Assembly: GCA_037576195.1 (NCBI GenBank)
Contig: CM075102.1
Location: 21,820,745 to 21,884,744, forward strand
Origin: Phytoseiulus persimilis
Lineage: Eukaryota; Arthropoda; Arachnida; Mesostigmata; Phytoseiidae
Length of the DNA: 64,000 nucleotides
Direction of reading: 5' to 3'
The notes under the pieces were generated by a model. It was not told where the DNA came from, searched no databases, and was given only the letters and a program-made list of their open reading frames with translations. Shown in pieces: positions 47,401-61,017 of this stretch (position 1 is the stretch's first letter; each line of letters opens with the position of its first letter). Both the position numbers and the translations under genes were made by a program.

Positions 47401-49401
47401 TACAAATCGAATTAGGAGCACCGACACCCAGGTTACGACCGATGAAGCTCCATGCTCTCCACTTCTCGACGAAACACGTCCTGTGCGCGGAACGTCCCGA
47501 GAGGACCCACGAACGCAAATATTCCATGACATGTTATTTGAATATTGCGAAAGGCTCCGACCCGCAATCGGTTATACCGAAGCTCCATTGCGGATCAGTC
47601 GGGCGGCTTCGGATCCCGCTACGGATGAACGTACAAATAGAGAATTAATCAAATGCTGCCGAATATTCGCACATCCGATGCTCCGCGCGCACGATTGGCC
47701 TCCGCTTGGCGTGCGTGTAAAGTTTTCTAGAATCGGCACGCTCTCTGAAGATTCCGGATCAGATTCTACCGAGTCGCATTGTTGCCGTAGAGGAAAAATG
47801 TCGTTGTAAGTCGAATCGACTCGTCCCGAACTTCCTGCTGCAACCTTTCCTCCTCTCGTGCACCGTCTGCTTCTCGCTCCTCCTGGCCCCAGACGTACGT
47901 ATATCGAAACAATTTATCCATTCCTCCTCCAATTCGTTTGTCCGCGGGACTGAACTCTCCCGCAGCGTTCATCTGTACATGTGTGCGGATCGCCAGGAAA
48001 TGGTGTGTCCATCTCGTTGCGCCCGAATCGCTGCGAGCCTCTATCGACCGTTTTTATCGACTTGTTCGATACACTGATTACGGCCGCCGCTGGTTTTTCT
48101 CTCTTCTGCTCAACGGCTCGCCTGATCGCTTCCCCGTGATCGTCCGGAATGTCTCTCTGCAGAGGTTCGGATTCTTTTTCAGCGAGGATGATGTCACGAG
48201 GGGTCGTTCGTCGAACCCGCTCGAGCCGCGGCATCGGAACACGGATCATCCCACTGAAAGCGATTAGAATTTGCGGAACAGAAGCTCTTCCGTAAGAATC
48301 GAATCCGCTCTTTCCATTAATTCGGAAGCTTGGCCGGTGAGGACTCCGTAGAGCAGACTGTTTGGACGAATCGTGGGTTCCGCCTGTGGTCAGCTCCGGC
48401 TCCAGCCCCGGCGACAATCTCCGGCTTGGCTGATGAACCGAGGGAAGGATATTCGTGAGACGCACTTCCAATCTCTCGGCTCGAAATGAAGGCGCAAACT
48501 TCCGAGTTCTGAGATGAATCTCGTGAGATTTCCCCATGGAGCCTATAGCCGGATGTTCGGCGCCGCAGTTGGAGGAAATGCTTTCCGCGAGGAAAAGGCC
48601 GACCATCGTATTCTGAGATGTGCTGGAGCAGCGCGTTCACTCATTTGGTTTTCAGAGGAGACCGTCTCTCACTGAGTATATTCCGTGGTCGTGTTCCTGG
48701 CAAGGGCTTCCCGCACAGCGCCAGGGTAGATGAACAGTTTTGGAGGTGCTCGATATGGAGTTTGTTGAATCAAAGTCATCGTTCCGAGGATCGGAAATGT
48801 TTTCGAGCCGGAAGCTGTTCCTGAGAGGATGACTTCCTTAGCCTCGACGACTTGGCTGCGACGGATGCGAGGTCCGTTTCGGATATTCGGAGCCCGATCC
48901 TTGGTACTACAATATGTAATACAGCAGGGGAATTCTTTCCCGGCGCAATGACAACTGCTGTCAGCGGGCGACGAGGACGACACGACGCGATCCTGAGTCG
49001 CACTCAAATATGAAAGACTCTCCAGAAGCTCCAGACGTCCTCATTCAAGTGCCTCCTTCCATGAACCATCCATTCATTGGCATTCCATTTAGTCCACGTG
49101 TTCTCTCCAAGGAACAGAGTTTCGTACTTCATTGACCAGGCTGTATTCGCGCTGTTTCCTTGGAACATGAAAGTCGATCGTGAGCCGTGTCGGGCGAACG
49201 GGGGGTGTTTTGTCAACAAGCATTGTACAACTTGTACAACGAGCAAAGAGCTCAACATCTGGCTCCGTTTGTGCTAAGAGACGACCGGACAGCCCATGGT
49301 TTTGACGGACCCCCTGAGCCGCTCTGGTTACACGAACAGTCCGATGGAGTTAAACCAGAGAGCCGCTGACGACGCATCGATTTTGGCGAATCCCGAAAAT
49401 T
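44473..49401. other. Gene-poor stretch; no named gene
   Basis: No frame gives a recognisable domain. The longest (46898-46416 minus, 160 residues; 48606-47914 minus, 230 residues; 47809 and nearby plus) lack start context, splice partners and family resemblance. I treat them as chance or decayed frames. Confidence 0.5.
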
Positions 49402-50054
49402 TCATATCGATCGGAGCATGACGATGTTGTTTGAGGCTATCCTCGTGGCGAGGTGAGTATACAAGCTACTAGTGAGATTTCGATCCGCGACACATTCAGA
49501 CGGCCGGCTTAAATTCGCATCGGGATAGGCTCTGAGATCGTGATTACGATCCGAGGTCAGTTTCGGAGCCATCCGGGACCAGAAAGTCTCTCCCCTGCTC
49601 TCGGGTGAAGGATTCAACGCCCTCATGTGGGAATTCAAATGAAAAAAGCCGGATCCACGGTCCAGGATCTGGTTGAACTTTGCCTGCTTCCCCGTGTCGA
49701 TCACGGTTCCGGCGTCAGAACTCACCGGCGGGGAGACACCGTTTCCGATTTCACAGCCGGTGTCGTGAACGATTTCGACCCTGCCTGCGCGCTTTTGAGT
49801 AATATTCCGCCTTCAATGGCATCGAGGGCGTTCAACGAACTCCGGCTCTATATCTCCCGAGGGGCGAATGAGGGGCCATAAGCGAGCTTCACTCCGTTGA
49901 TTCGATCTTTGCGCGGAGTGAAGACATCGTCAGACGATCTGCCGTCGTGGATCGACCAGAATCCGTCTCTGGAGAGAGCTCGTTCATCTCCGGGGCTCGT
50001 CGTCTTGGAAACCGCAATCAGGGATGTTCCGCTCAGGGCGAAGGACTCATCCAT
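49402..50054 (-). mobile_element. Possible BEL/Pao-type LTR retrotransposon fossil, pol fragment
   Basis: Minus-strand frames carry short stretches that resemble the region around the start of a BEL/Pao reverse transcriptase. The element is broken in several places, no LTRs were found, and its age cannot be judged beyond being old. The assignment is by pattern memory only. Confidence 0.25.
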
Positions 50055-53000
50055 TCTCTATTGACGGAACCAATTAAGAGTTGACCTCTCGAATATTTCT
50101 TCTATTTGCTCCGGTAAGCCGTCGCATGCTGAGACGACGCGTTCGCAGGCTCCGACCCGAGCGCGTTCCTGAGATGTGAACATTTCTCATATCCAGGGGA
50201 ACGATTACGCCGCCTTCTGGAGTCGAACCCATAAGGCTGCTCGATTCCTATGGTTGTGGAGCAGAAACCTTAATCCCCTAGCCGCGCGAATTCCTGGTAA
50301 TCGAAACGCAGACCAATCGGTGCCTAGAGAACAGCCGACCGTAGTATGCTCGGGACGAATTGAAAGCGGATTCCGCTTGCCGGAACGAACGAAGCGCCTC
50401 GGATGAGGAGATGAAGAGACCGACAACGGTGTTCCACTCTTCGGGAGGAGAACCTAAAGCCAGCTCCGGAAAAGAGCATAAAGGCAGCGGAACTCTCCGC
50501 CAATATTCACTCCAAAAAGTTTCTCCTTGTGTAGGGCACGCCTGAGCTGTAGGGAGCGGGAGATAGGTTGACCGAGCGAGCTCTCATGTAACCGACTTTC
50601 ACAGGTCCGACAGGAGGTTCGAGGAAGTTGTTAGAGGTCCTGAGTCAACGCAGAGGCGGCGATGACCTTCGTCCAGCGTGAGTGAAAAAATCCTCAATAT
50701 TCGCTGAATATTTATAGTCCTGTCCACCAAATAAATATCGGGTCAATTCGTTGCGTGACCAGCGTGTGATGGAGTCTGGCGGTGGAGCATGCGATCGGTT
50801 TTAGAATCCGAAAATCTCCCTTCTTTTATGATCGAAGCCAAGGCCAAGATTTGTGCCTTCTGTGTTCGGAGTCGAAAGTTTTCACTTTCAATCGAATCCG
50901 TCCGCAACTGGTCGACACCAGCCCTCTGAGCTCGGACAGCTGTCAAACCAAATTCCTAGGAGAGCTCCAACGATCGAAAAGCAACTGTGCACAGCATAGA
51001 ACGCGAGGCCGGGACCTCAATGGGGAAATGACGCGAAATACGTTGTATAGCTGCAAAAAAGCAAGGAAACGGATTTCAATTGTTCGCAAAACCTAACGTC
51101 CTGCCTCGCTCGATCAGGGTGAGCCAGAGGTTTGGAAAGGGACAGAGAGGGTCCTGCCGGGAAAGGTACAGCCAGCGGAGGGTTGTTTATGTTGAGCCCG
51201 GAGAGATCCAAGGCGCGCACTCCAGATCGCGGGCCAACATGTAGCTTAGTGTGCTCCATCCAGCCGGAGCGTACGTATTCAGAGTCAGTGGTCTATCAAT
51301 CATTCGTTGAGAGCAGCCGCTGAACTATAAGCGAAGTGAGTGAATACGTTCCGTCTCTATCCAGAAGGGAGGGAGATGAACCCCCCAGAAAGAGAACCCA
51401 GCGATTCAAAGGACTGACGGAAGCCACGATGGGTAAGTTGAGGATTTTCCGGTTTCCGCGGAGTGCCGGAGCCGGTTTTCGCGGAGTTTTTTCCCCTGTA
51501 GGTGAAGAGATCGCGAACCGTTGGGTTAATCCATTGCGAGGAAAGGCTCTGTCACAAATCGCTGCGGGCACACCAAGGATAATACAAATTCGCGTGGTGG
51601 ACGCGGCAGCGAAGCGGTGACGGGGGAAAAACGCGGGGAAACGGGCCCCGGTTTTTGAACACGACGTGGTCACGCCGGAAGTAGGTATCTCACTGAGAGT
51701 AGTGCCGACACGACGCAGCCGTGCGGCCTTACCCTCTTGCACCAGTCGTTCACCGCCGCGCTGTCCGCGGGTTTATTTGAATGATCTCGGTACCTAGAAC
51801 TAGCGCATCGAATCTGATTCGTGACAGGCTCGGCCCCCTTGCTCCCCGCGCGATTCCCATCCCTGCCGGTGACCATCCCCCTAGTCTCGACGAAACAGGG
51901 GGAATTATCTGCGGACGAGCTTCACGGCGATTTCCCGAGAGGAATGACGCCAAATAGTATCGGGTTCAGAAGCAACCCGCTGTTGGAGAGTACGAGGGAG
52001 AATCGGGAAACCGTTCGACTCTATCCCTTCGCGAAACGTCTGACGAGACGTTTCCCAACGAACATTCTCCCGGAACCCGTTCCAGTTATGAGCCATTAAA
52101 AAGTCATCAGGGATGCCCTGAGGATTCAGGGGAGAGGTGGAGAAGGGATCCCCGTCAATCGCGGGCAAGTTCCGAGAGAATGTCATTGGCTGAGACTTCG
52201 ATACGAGATGTTCGCAAAAGCTTCCGCCGCAGAAGCCACCGACGAACACGACTCTGGAAAGCACTGGAAACAGTGTTACGTCGCTCTCGTTGAAATAAGA
52301 GAGCTACATAAGAAGCTTTTGATCACAGGTCGCGTTGTAACGTCACGGAGAGCTCGACGTTGAACGTCCGACTCCCTCGAGATATTTCGCCGCAGCGGTG
52401 TGCATGAGGCGTTCGAGTTGCTGGTCGCGCCGCTTCTCATCGTCCGCCTCGCTCGGGACCGTACCGCTGCACAAAAGTACGCTCTCAGGTACGCGGCGAA
52501 CACACGAACCAAGCGGATGAGTGTGGCATCGCCCGGTCCAATCCGTTCCCCCAGGAGACGTCAATTATGCGCCGGTTCGCATCTTGGCTCCGACCATAAA
52601 CTCGTTGTCGTAAAACAGGGGAAGAACCTGGGGTATCGTTCCATGATGGTGCGTCTCAGCCTAACGACGGCGGATGCTCTCTATTAACAGCACAAACAAT
52701 AACAGGCTAAATGGAACGTGTATAAGCCAATGATAGGAGAATAACATGAACTTTAATGATGGAGGGAGATTTCGATGGACCATGGGTTTCAGGCCTGTTC
52801 GCAGGAGTTCCACGCGCGGATGCGGCGAGTAAAGTTTTATGCAAAATGAGCTGCGAACAGGCTTAGCTTTGAAACGGCCATGTACATCTGGGAGCACGTT
52901 CGACCGGTCGTCGGAAGTTGCCAAACTCAGTCCAGAACTTCCGAGAGCACAAACAACGCCTGTAGTGGTGACTGTTGCGTGGCTGGGCCGTTTCTCCGAT

Positions 53001-53679
53001 TCACATCCGAAATTCCGGGGTTGGTGGCCCCAAAAGGTCAGCCCGTGTTGAGCAGGGATCACGGGAGGATTTCGCTCAGTTGAGAATCACAGCCAGGCTC
53101 GTGTGTCAAATACTTCGCACCCGGGAGCTCCTGTGCAGTTCACAGCTGAGCGGGATACGTATTAATTCCGGAGTGCATCCTAATGATCGAGTTGGGAAAC
53201 ATTCGAACAGGGTCAGGTCGCCTTTGAGACGGTGTATCGCTGGGACGAGTCCACAGGACAGAGCTTCCGTACACTGTTTCGGCCAGCTTGAGCCGCAGTT
53301 TCTTCACCTTTTCGTCTGGATGGAAGCTGCGCTTCACTCATTTCATTTGAAGAACTCGGCAGCGAGTCTTTTGCATCGGTGATCCCATAGAGGCTCCGGG
53401 CCTTGACTCGGACCTGAAATCTCAGAATTAAACAACGCTGCCTTCCAGAAACTAGGAGGCGCTTACATAATTAATGCAGTGCTTGGAAAGCCCTGGATCG
53501 GAACAGCTTTTCGACCTCCTCGTGCCACAGAAGATACAACACCGATCATCAATGATCGAAATCGAGAACTAGAATCGAGGCAAGTTATCCACTCGAGGGA
53601 CCCAATTTCAATCCAACCACGGCAGCGAGGAATAGCGCCGAAAAACGGCCGGCTCCCACCCAGGAGCTGAGCTGAATCG
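50055..53679. other. Gene-poor stretch; no named gene
   Basis: No recognisable coding domain, RNA gene or repeat. The frame at 51336-51620 (+) is basic and open but matches no family I know; the frame at 53062-52661 (-) ends in a hydrophobic stretch but has no other support. Confidence 0.5.
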
Positions 53680-54190
53680 AATCGTTCGAAACCAGCTCTC
53701 CCAGCTCGCAGTCACCAGTTGTCGAAGCCTAAGATTGATAGACATCATTAATAACTGGCGCGTCTATGGGGAAGATGATGCGCGGACCTCTCTCAATGAT
53801 CCGCTTGAGCAGTCGGTGATTTCCTCATCAGAACTGTTCAAGACACATGAAACCTTGAAATTTGATTCCTTTGGAAGCATCCCTTGTCTGGGGAGATAGT
53901 TCCCGGAAGATTTCCAGTGGGAGCTCGGCCGAGGAATCATTGGTGAGCCACCTGATGCATGGAGAACCACTACTCGCCTCTGGCATACCTAAACTCGTGG
54001 CCGTCCGACAGTTTTGGGAATCGCTGATGGCGAGCTCAGAGCCATCCAGACGGAAGCGAGCTCTGGGAGTCGAATCGCGAGACCTTTCTTCCGCCCGAAA
54101 AATGAGCTGATTTCGGATGACTCTTGAAGCATCGGGACGACGATGCCCCTTTGTACGTCGCGTCGCGTCGTTGTGCCCTGCGCATCCACG
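53680..54190 (-). mobile_element. Possible BEL/Pao-type LTR retrotransposon fossil, RNase H to integrase region
   Basis: Short minus-strand stretches resemble the part of a BEL/Pao pol between the RNase H and integrase. It is broken and no terminal repeats were seen. It appears to be a separate copy from the fragment at 49402-50054, because the order of parts does not fit one element. Confidence 0.22.
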
Positions 54191-57100
54191 ATCCAGTCCG
54201 GATTTCCTGTCTAGTCGTGACTGTCCTGCTTATTATGATTTTCTTTGATCTCTTACTCGCTATGTTAGCAACTGGTTTCGGACCGTTCTAGTCTGTTCGC
54301 GTCCATGGCCGCTGTTCCCGAGCATCCGACCCGGGCCGTAATTTGGTTATTGTTCAGGTGATGCTCGGGTTCCGATTCTGTAACGTACTCGTGCTATCAC
54401 AAGCTTCTCTTAGTTCCCTGCTGGAGTCCTACCGTTTCCTCCTCGAGTTTTCTGCTCTCTCCTCCCGTGCTCCGAGTACGCGGCCACTTCTGGTCGTCGT
54501 TGCCGCAAATTCCGTCACCCCTGTTGCTTGAACGCGATTCCATAATGGAGTTCGTTCACTAACTGCGATTCCTGCAGCTGTTATTCTCCATCAATTCCCG
54601 CGAAACTCTCCTTCTTCCTTTCTCGATCGCACCGTCGCCTGGCGCTGGGAGAACACGCGAGGGAAAGGAATGAATTCTCTCGCCTTCACGCGTCAAGATC
54701 GGTCGGAATTTTCCCGTACAGCCGGAACCTCGATATTGAAAATGGGATCGCTGCGGGCCTCTTCCGCCAGTTTCGAGTTTCCGACGCGCGCAGTTCACGG
54801 CATCGAAATCGTGCCGGAGCACAATTTCTTCGCGAAATTTCCTCCGGCGCAGGTTGCGTCGGTCTCTTGAGAGGTCGCGGGGGACGCACCCGGAATGGAT
54901 CGATGTTCGTCTCATGCGGCAACACGAAGACAGTAGGTATTTTTTTCCCAAGATTGGCGCGTAACTTTTCATCTCGTTTCACCTCCCTTACCGGCGTTGT
55001 GTCCTTGCTTTCGTGTTTTTGCGTTCCTCATTTTCAATTCCTCGTTTCCGCCGATCTCTAAATCCACCTTTAGGAGTCCTCCTTTCGCATCATCCGAGCT
55101 CTTTGTCGTCGCTGCAAAGCACCTCGGTGGGTTCTTGAGCGCTCTAAGACAACAGCAGCACATTCTCCGCACGGCGATGCGTCATAGTCTCACCGTGACA
55201 GGATTTCACAAGTTTGTGAAGAAGAGGATTTCGTCAAACGTTTAGGCGGGGAGTTCCGACTCTTAAAAACATTGTTCGACGTAGGCGTTTCCCGGCTCGC
55301 TCAGACGGGAACATGACGTTGTGTTTCCTTTGTTCCCAGCTGCAGCCTCCTCTCAAACGCCTCGTATCGCCACATCTCCCGTTTGAAACTCCTGGGAAAA
55401 TGGTGGCAAAAGCATCTGCCTTTATCCTGTCGGGGAAAATAACTTTCTTGCCTCACAAGCTTTCACTGTCACGAAGCCGTGATTCGTTGCCACCGCATTG
55501 TTTCATCCATGGCGGAGTCTCGCCTTGGCGGGGCGAAACAATGTCGAACTATGGTTAGACAATGAGGCAGCGGAACTTCTCTGCGACATCCGGCGCCGCG
55601 ACCCGAGGACTCTGCATGCCGTGGAATTTCGTCATACCGAAATCATAGGGTCTCACTTGGGCCAGAAGCGTTCCTCGGAGCTCTTCCCTCTCCAGGATCG
55701 AGCCATCAGGGTCACGGCGATCTGTTAGGGAGGAAAGTAGTCGATAATAATCAACGCGCAAGATCTGCCAGAACGGATGCGAGAGCGACGTTATAGAGGA
55801 GCTAGAGATGTCAACTTCGGTCATCAATCGCTCGTCGCATCGAGGTTCCTCCGAATTAGATTGTGACTCAAGTGGGCAACGTCCAAGATACTGAGCATAT
55901 CGAAGGGTTCCGATCATCATTTGCAACTTCCAGACCTGATCTGAAGAAATGACCGAGTGACCGAGAGCACCACAGCGATATGGAGGTTTCGGGCATGTGC
56001 CGGAGATGCAACTGGGAGTAGATCTCGTGCACAAGAGGCCGATAAATCGCCAGCACGAAGTCTGAAGGCCACGGGATGGAAAAGCCTGTGTGCGGCCTCT
56101 GAGAGAAACGAGATTCGTCCTGGAACTCGAGCACCGTTTGCCCCGATCCGTGTCGACACTGAAGCGTCTAACCAGTGTGTGACTCATGCTACGCGATCAT
56201 GCTTCTCATGTGTGCCGGCGTCAATCGGGCTCACTCTTCCTCATGCCGGAATAGGGTGCTCCATCGATGTATCTCTCTTTCTACACTTTACTTATCTCCA
56301 TGGCGCCCTCATCCGCGGACTAACTCGCCTTCTGACTGTCCGACTGGGCGGAGTATAGTGACCCAGATCATAGCCGGGGCTATCACGCACAACTAATGTG
56401 CTCTCCTCGCAATCTTTAAAGACACCCCTCAATCGCTTGCGGTGCTCCCTCTCCATTCACATCAGGCAAGGTCATTCACCGCTGGCGAGAGGGTGGTACT
56501 CGTTTCATATTGGCAATGATCGAACGGACCCGACTGACCTGACGTGCGAATAGGAAGGCGACGCTACGGAGAGTCTCCGACTCGCGTCCGAGGAAACTTC
56601 CGCGACGAACTGATCCGTTGCGCACTCACTCAACTTTGAGTTTCTGTGAACTCGCCGCCATCCGGCTGTCGAGTCTACGTGCCGCTCTGAACCGCGTGTC
56701 AAATGAGAGCCCCGCCGGGGCAACTCGGAGTGGATTGCGTTCTGATAGCCTTGGAGAACAATTGGGGACGGGCAGGATGTCGACGATTCAGGCTCTCCAT
56801 ACCTCAAGCCCTCGGGAGGACGACTGACACCTCTCAATAATTCATGTCGAACGAAGTTTACCGACCTCCGTTCAAGTCCGAGTGTTCACAAACCCATGAA
56901 GTTTCGGTGGGGGAAACGTGGCTATCTGAGGGAGGGGGGGGGGGGGTCGGTGACCTTCCAATGTCGTTCGAGTTCCGATTCGTTGAGCGCCGGATAAACT
57001 TCGCCCAGTAGCGTTGAACTCGAAAGAGTTCGAGTTGGGGGTGGCCTTTTTTCATACATTCGACGGTCGCGAAGAGCGAACCTCAGTTTCTCAGTTTGCC

Positions 57101-57263
57101 CCGGAGCGGAATGAGACGGATATGCACACTTTGACTCAAGTCCTCTGAGAGTAGAAACCCAGGCCGTTCCTGCGGCCCGTATAATTTAATGGTGGTCGCC
57201 CGTGGGACGAAACCTGTAGTTGATCCAATGGATGCCCACATCCCATGGATAACTGACTGAATT
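54191..57263. other. Gene-poor stretch; no named gene
   Basis: Nothing recognisable. A G13 run lies at about 56934-56946. Pyrimidine-rich sequence at 54370-54540 and 54990-55120 gives open frames with biased residues but no domain. Confidence 0.5.
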
Positions 57264-57786
57264 TCAACTAGGAGACATTGATGCTGCAGTGGAGGTTTTT
57301 ATGCCATCGAGACCGTCAGAGATGTCCCCCTGATTCAAGAAGGAGACGAGATGCTCGGCGTACTCCATTACCACCCTGACCTTGAGATAACTGAGCACGA
57401 TGAAATTCGGAAGGGCCCCCTTGTCAACGAAGCGAGTAAGCATGGGAGGGGTCATTCTACGAATCATCCGGAATATCGTGAACGTACTCATTGAAGAAAA
57501 CGGACCCGTGCTGGAACGTCCCGCTCTCGGACGGACAGTCCTTGGCGAACGCGCATGAAGAGAATCACGCGGGCGGGCCCGTCGATGCGAATGATCCTGA
57601 TGCGCTGTGATACCTCAGCGGACACATTCCGTACTCGCGGCCGCAGAGTCTCTCCTGAGGTGAGGAAAACAGTTGCAGGGGACTCGCGATCGTGGACATG
57701 TCGCTGTTGGTGGGATTTTTCCGCTCCGGGCTCATCCAGTGGCCGCTGGACAAGCCGAGCTCGGACGTGAATAGAATCTCCGCCAC
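57264..57786 (-). other. Unassigned coding-like block
   Basis: Minus-strand frames at 57786-57565 (starting MAEILFTSELGLSSGHW) and 57491-57264 (MSTFTIFRMIRRM, then FVDKGALPNFIVLSYLKVRV and LVSFLNQGDISDGLDGI) look more protein-like than their surroundings and favour G/C at third positions. An acceptor-like CCTCAG lies between them. I recognise no family. They could be exons of a host gene that continues beyond what I can trace, or chance. Confidence 0.25.
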
Positions 57787-60700
57787 TCATAAAAAAGAGG
57801 GCGAATCGCACACACGGTGGCCTGCTCGGCTCTCGCACGAACTCGAGGCAGCATTCGCTTCTACGAAGCATACCGAGCTTCGAAGAAGAGATTGATGCAG
57901 GATTGAAGGCAACGATTGAACAGAGGATAACAGAAGGCACGCAAGTAACCAACGAAGGTGCAACAGCGCGGCGGCGGAGATGCTTCGCGTCGAGCTGGAC
58001 TTGTTTTGCGCGCAAAGAAGGAGCGAATCAAAACCCTTTTATCCGCTGCGGGCGGTACGAGCACGGTGCCATTCGTCCTTCTGTCCGTTTTTCCGTCTAT
58101 ACATCTAGCGGGGGCGGTCTATGCACTCGTCGGAGAGTGCGTCTCTGCGCGAGTGAACAAATGTACACACCGGGAGAACCTACTGGTCTATACGCAGCTC
58201 TTTGTGCTCTGCGCATTATGGACCGTCGAAATTGAAGAAAAAGCTTATTTTAGCCGATGGATGGATGGAAGGCCGTTGGACGGATGCGACAAATTTCACG
58301 CGTGTGTAGACGCAGAAGTGTGTCCCATGCGTGTCTTCGAGCTGAGAGTGTTTTTCGCCCATTCAGCACGGACGGCAGACCCTTCGGAGACGGGGGCAAC
58401 GCGCAGAAAAAAAAAACCATTTGGCCTGCTACACACTTCAGTTCACCTGTCCGATGCAGGTAGGCTGGCTTTGAGGCAGGCAAACACGCAGGCGAGCGGG
58501 TTAGTGAGTGGACACACAGAGAGGAGGAGACTGCAGCGTCATGCGACTAAGTCAGTTCTCGGTCGAAACAGTGCGAGTTGGGAGAGGTCCTCGGGAATAA
58601 CGAACGCGTGTGTGTAACAAATGGAGAATGCTCGTTGATGCCTCGCTCTCACGCGTGCTCTCCTGAATCTTCGGTCACCCGTGAGTTCATCAGCCTCGCT
58701 CGAGCGCTGGGTTGGAAACGACGACCTTGATGTATGAGATTCGGTTCCAAGCCTGAGGGCTATTGTCTGTCAGATATTCATGTTTGATGAGTGGCACGAG
58801 AAAAGCAGGCGCGCTCGCTCGAGCACCGTTGAGTCCTCGGTCGATAGTTCAATAGTTTTCGACGTTTACCATCGGTGTCTGCTGCGTTACAGACGATTTT
58901 CCGATCCGAGAGAGTGTTGTTCGGGTTCAAAGGAATCTTGCAAGAACTCCTCCGCTGAGCTCAAGCTGCACGCCGACACCTATCGAGGCCACACATCAGA
59001 TGTTCACATCGCGAGACCCTACCAGACGAGCCAGGGTGCGTGCGAACACCCATCAGCACAGTGATAAGTGCAAAGGGAAGATCCCGAAATCTGTTGCCGC
59101 TTCACACTTTCTTGGTGTTACCTCTGTTTGTGATTTTCTACATGTCCATCATGACGACAGCCGGTCTTGTACTTGAAATCGGGTGTGTAAACTAGAATGT
59201 AGACCCCCAGCAGCCGAGACAGTGGCGGGATGTGTTCAATTGATTCCTGGAAGGGCGCGTTTACAAATATGAGAACGTCACGCTGATAACGATTAGCAGA
59301 GGTTTCACTTCGATCGAAGTCAGGGAACCGAGAACGACAACGCATCATTCATCTCTGGGTCTCTCCGCCCCCGCAGCTGATCTAGTTATTGGTTTCGCTG
59401 TGCGGAGGTCAAGACCGAGAAGAGATCTAGAGAAATCTCTACGGAAATTCCCGAACTCCTAGTCTGAAAGAGGTCATTCTCCGTTTTGCCTGCATTTGAG
59501 TCGTTCAGCATCGAGAATGACCCTCGACGGAATATATATCCGAGGCGGAGCGTCGCGAGTTCATGAGCCGGCTCCATGTCGTACCAGAAGATGAGCATCA
59601 TCGCGTGGTTGACAAGCAGCCACTTTTCAGAAGTCGGTGCCGTGCACTTGGTCGCGCTGGAGAACACTTCTGATCGAGATAGACTCGACGAGCAATCTCC
59701 CTGTGCGGGGAAAGAAGAATGAGGAATAGAGGGAGCGAAAGCAACGATCTTCATCGGGGTCGGCACGGACAATGAGCCTCTGTCCCGTCGACAGTGGAGT
59801 GGTCTAGTCTTGGTTCTGGGGCTGGAACTCTCTTCTCCCAAACGGGAGTACCGATCTCTGCCCCGTCGCGCAGCTCCCCTCTCTGAACTCGAGAAGTTGT
59901 TGACGCACTCGAAACACCCTCTTCATGTAACTTTCTGTAACGATGTTGTGGCTCTCCTGTGTTGAGATGTCATTTCTAAGTCGCTCCTGTCGCGATGATA
60001 GAACACAAAAACCACATAAAGCGCTGTGCGTGGAAACAACCGGTGAAAACAACCCAGCTGTAGTTGTTGACAGCTCCTAGCGAGCGTTGGAGAACAAGCT
60101 CTCACGAGCATGGGGAAGCCGCAAAAATCAGAGAAGAGAGAATCTTCGCTCATCGCTGAAGAAGCCCCCTCCACTACCAAGAATTTAATACATGAACTCC
60201 GATGCGACAACCAGAGGGGGTACGTTCGTATATTGGAATTTTCCGCGATGCATCCGATCATCATCATCATCATCATCACCACCGCCACTATTAGGAGTTG
60301 TTGTCATTGTGACGTTCCGCACACTTGATTTACCCTTTCCGCTGTGAGCCTTCTACAGATACTACCGAAATTATTCAAGAGGTCCAAGGCTGCATCTGCG
60401 GAAAGATCCAGCGATACGAGAGATCTAGGAGAACACAATAACGATGGAGAGCGGCAACTCCTTGCTCGCGGATCCCTGAGAATTTCCACATCTTGGACGG
60501 AGGAAGTTCGATATGACGGGATGATTGCAGTGGCAGCAGAGTTTGGCAACCCGAAGCTCCAGCTGTTTTCCCTCGATGCAGTCTTCCATCGAGTCTAGTT
60601 CTCAACCATGAAGTATTTTCGCGCCGCTCGTGATCTGTCGTCGTAAAGTTTATCAGTGTGGCTGAATGCTCGCTGAGACCACGGGCGGAGTTTCTCGGGA

Positions 60701-61017
60701 CGCGTCATAGCAAACGGTTTCGTCGATGGGAAGCGGATTGATCCGAGAATCGAGGAGACTCTGAGGAGCAGTGCGCATTCGATCCAAATATCGATTTTCT
60801 TCCGTAACGTTCGAGCTCAGCTGCGACCCATCCGAAGGTCAGTTCGATCTCCGTAACTAATTCGATAGGATGGCTGCCATATATGTGGCTGGCCCTCAAG
60901 ACGCTGTAAGATAAGACACGACATGTTTGCCTTGGTCTACATCGGAGAGAATGGCTCTCGGGTTTCACAGTTACCTCCCGGCGAGAATCGCTATGGAAAG
61001 ACTCTCCTTATGCCATG
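57492..61017. other. Gene-poor stretch; no named gene
   Basis: Apart from the block overlapping its left edge, nothing is recognisable. A 219-residue plus-strand frame at 57958-58617 lies in GC-rich sequence with no start context or domain. An ATC microsatellite is listed separately. Confidence 0.45.
60256..60281 (+). repeat. ATC trinucleotide microsatellite
   Basis: About seven to eight ATC/TCA units in a row, followed by ACC-type variants. Likely length-polymorphic. Confidence 0.85.

Noticed and set aside
47914-48606. 230-residue minus-strand frame
   Set aside because: No recognisable domain, and a competing frame lies on the other strand.
50195-50300. tRNA-like B box (GGGTTCGACTCC on the minus strand)
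   Set aside because: No A box at the right distance and no cloverleaf stem pairing around it.
57958-58617. 219-residue plus-strand frame
   Set aside because: GC-rich, arginine/serine-rich, no domain, no splice or start context; best seen as chance.
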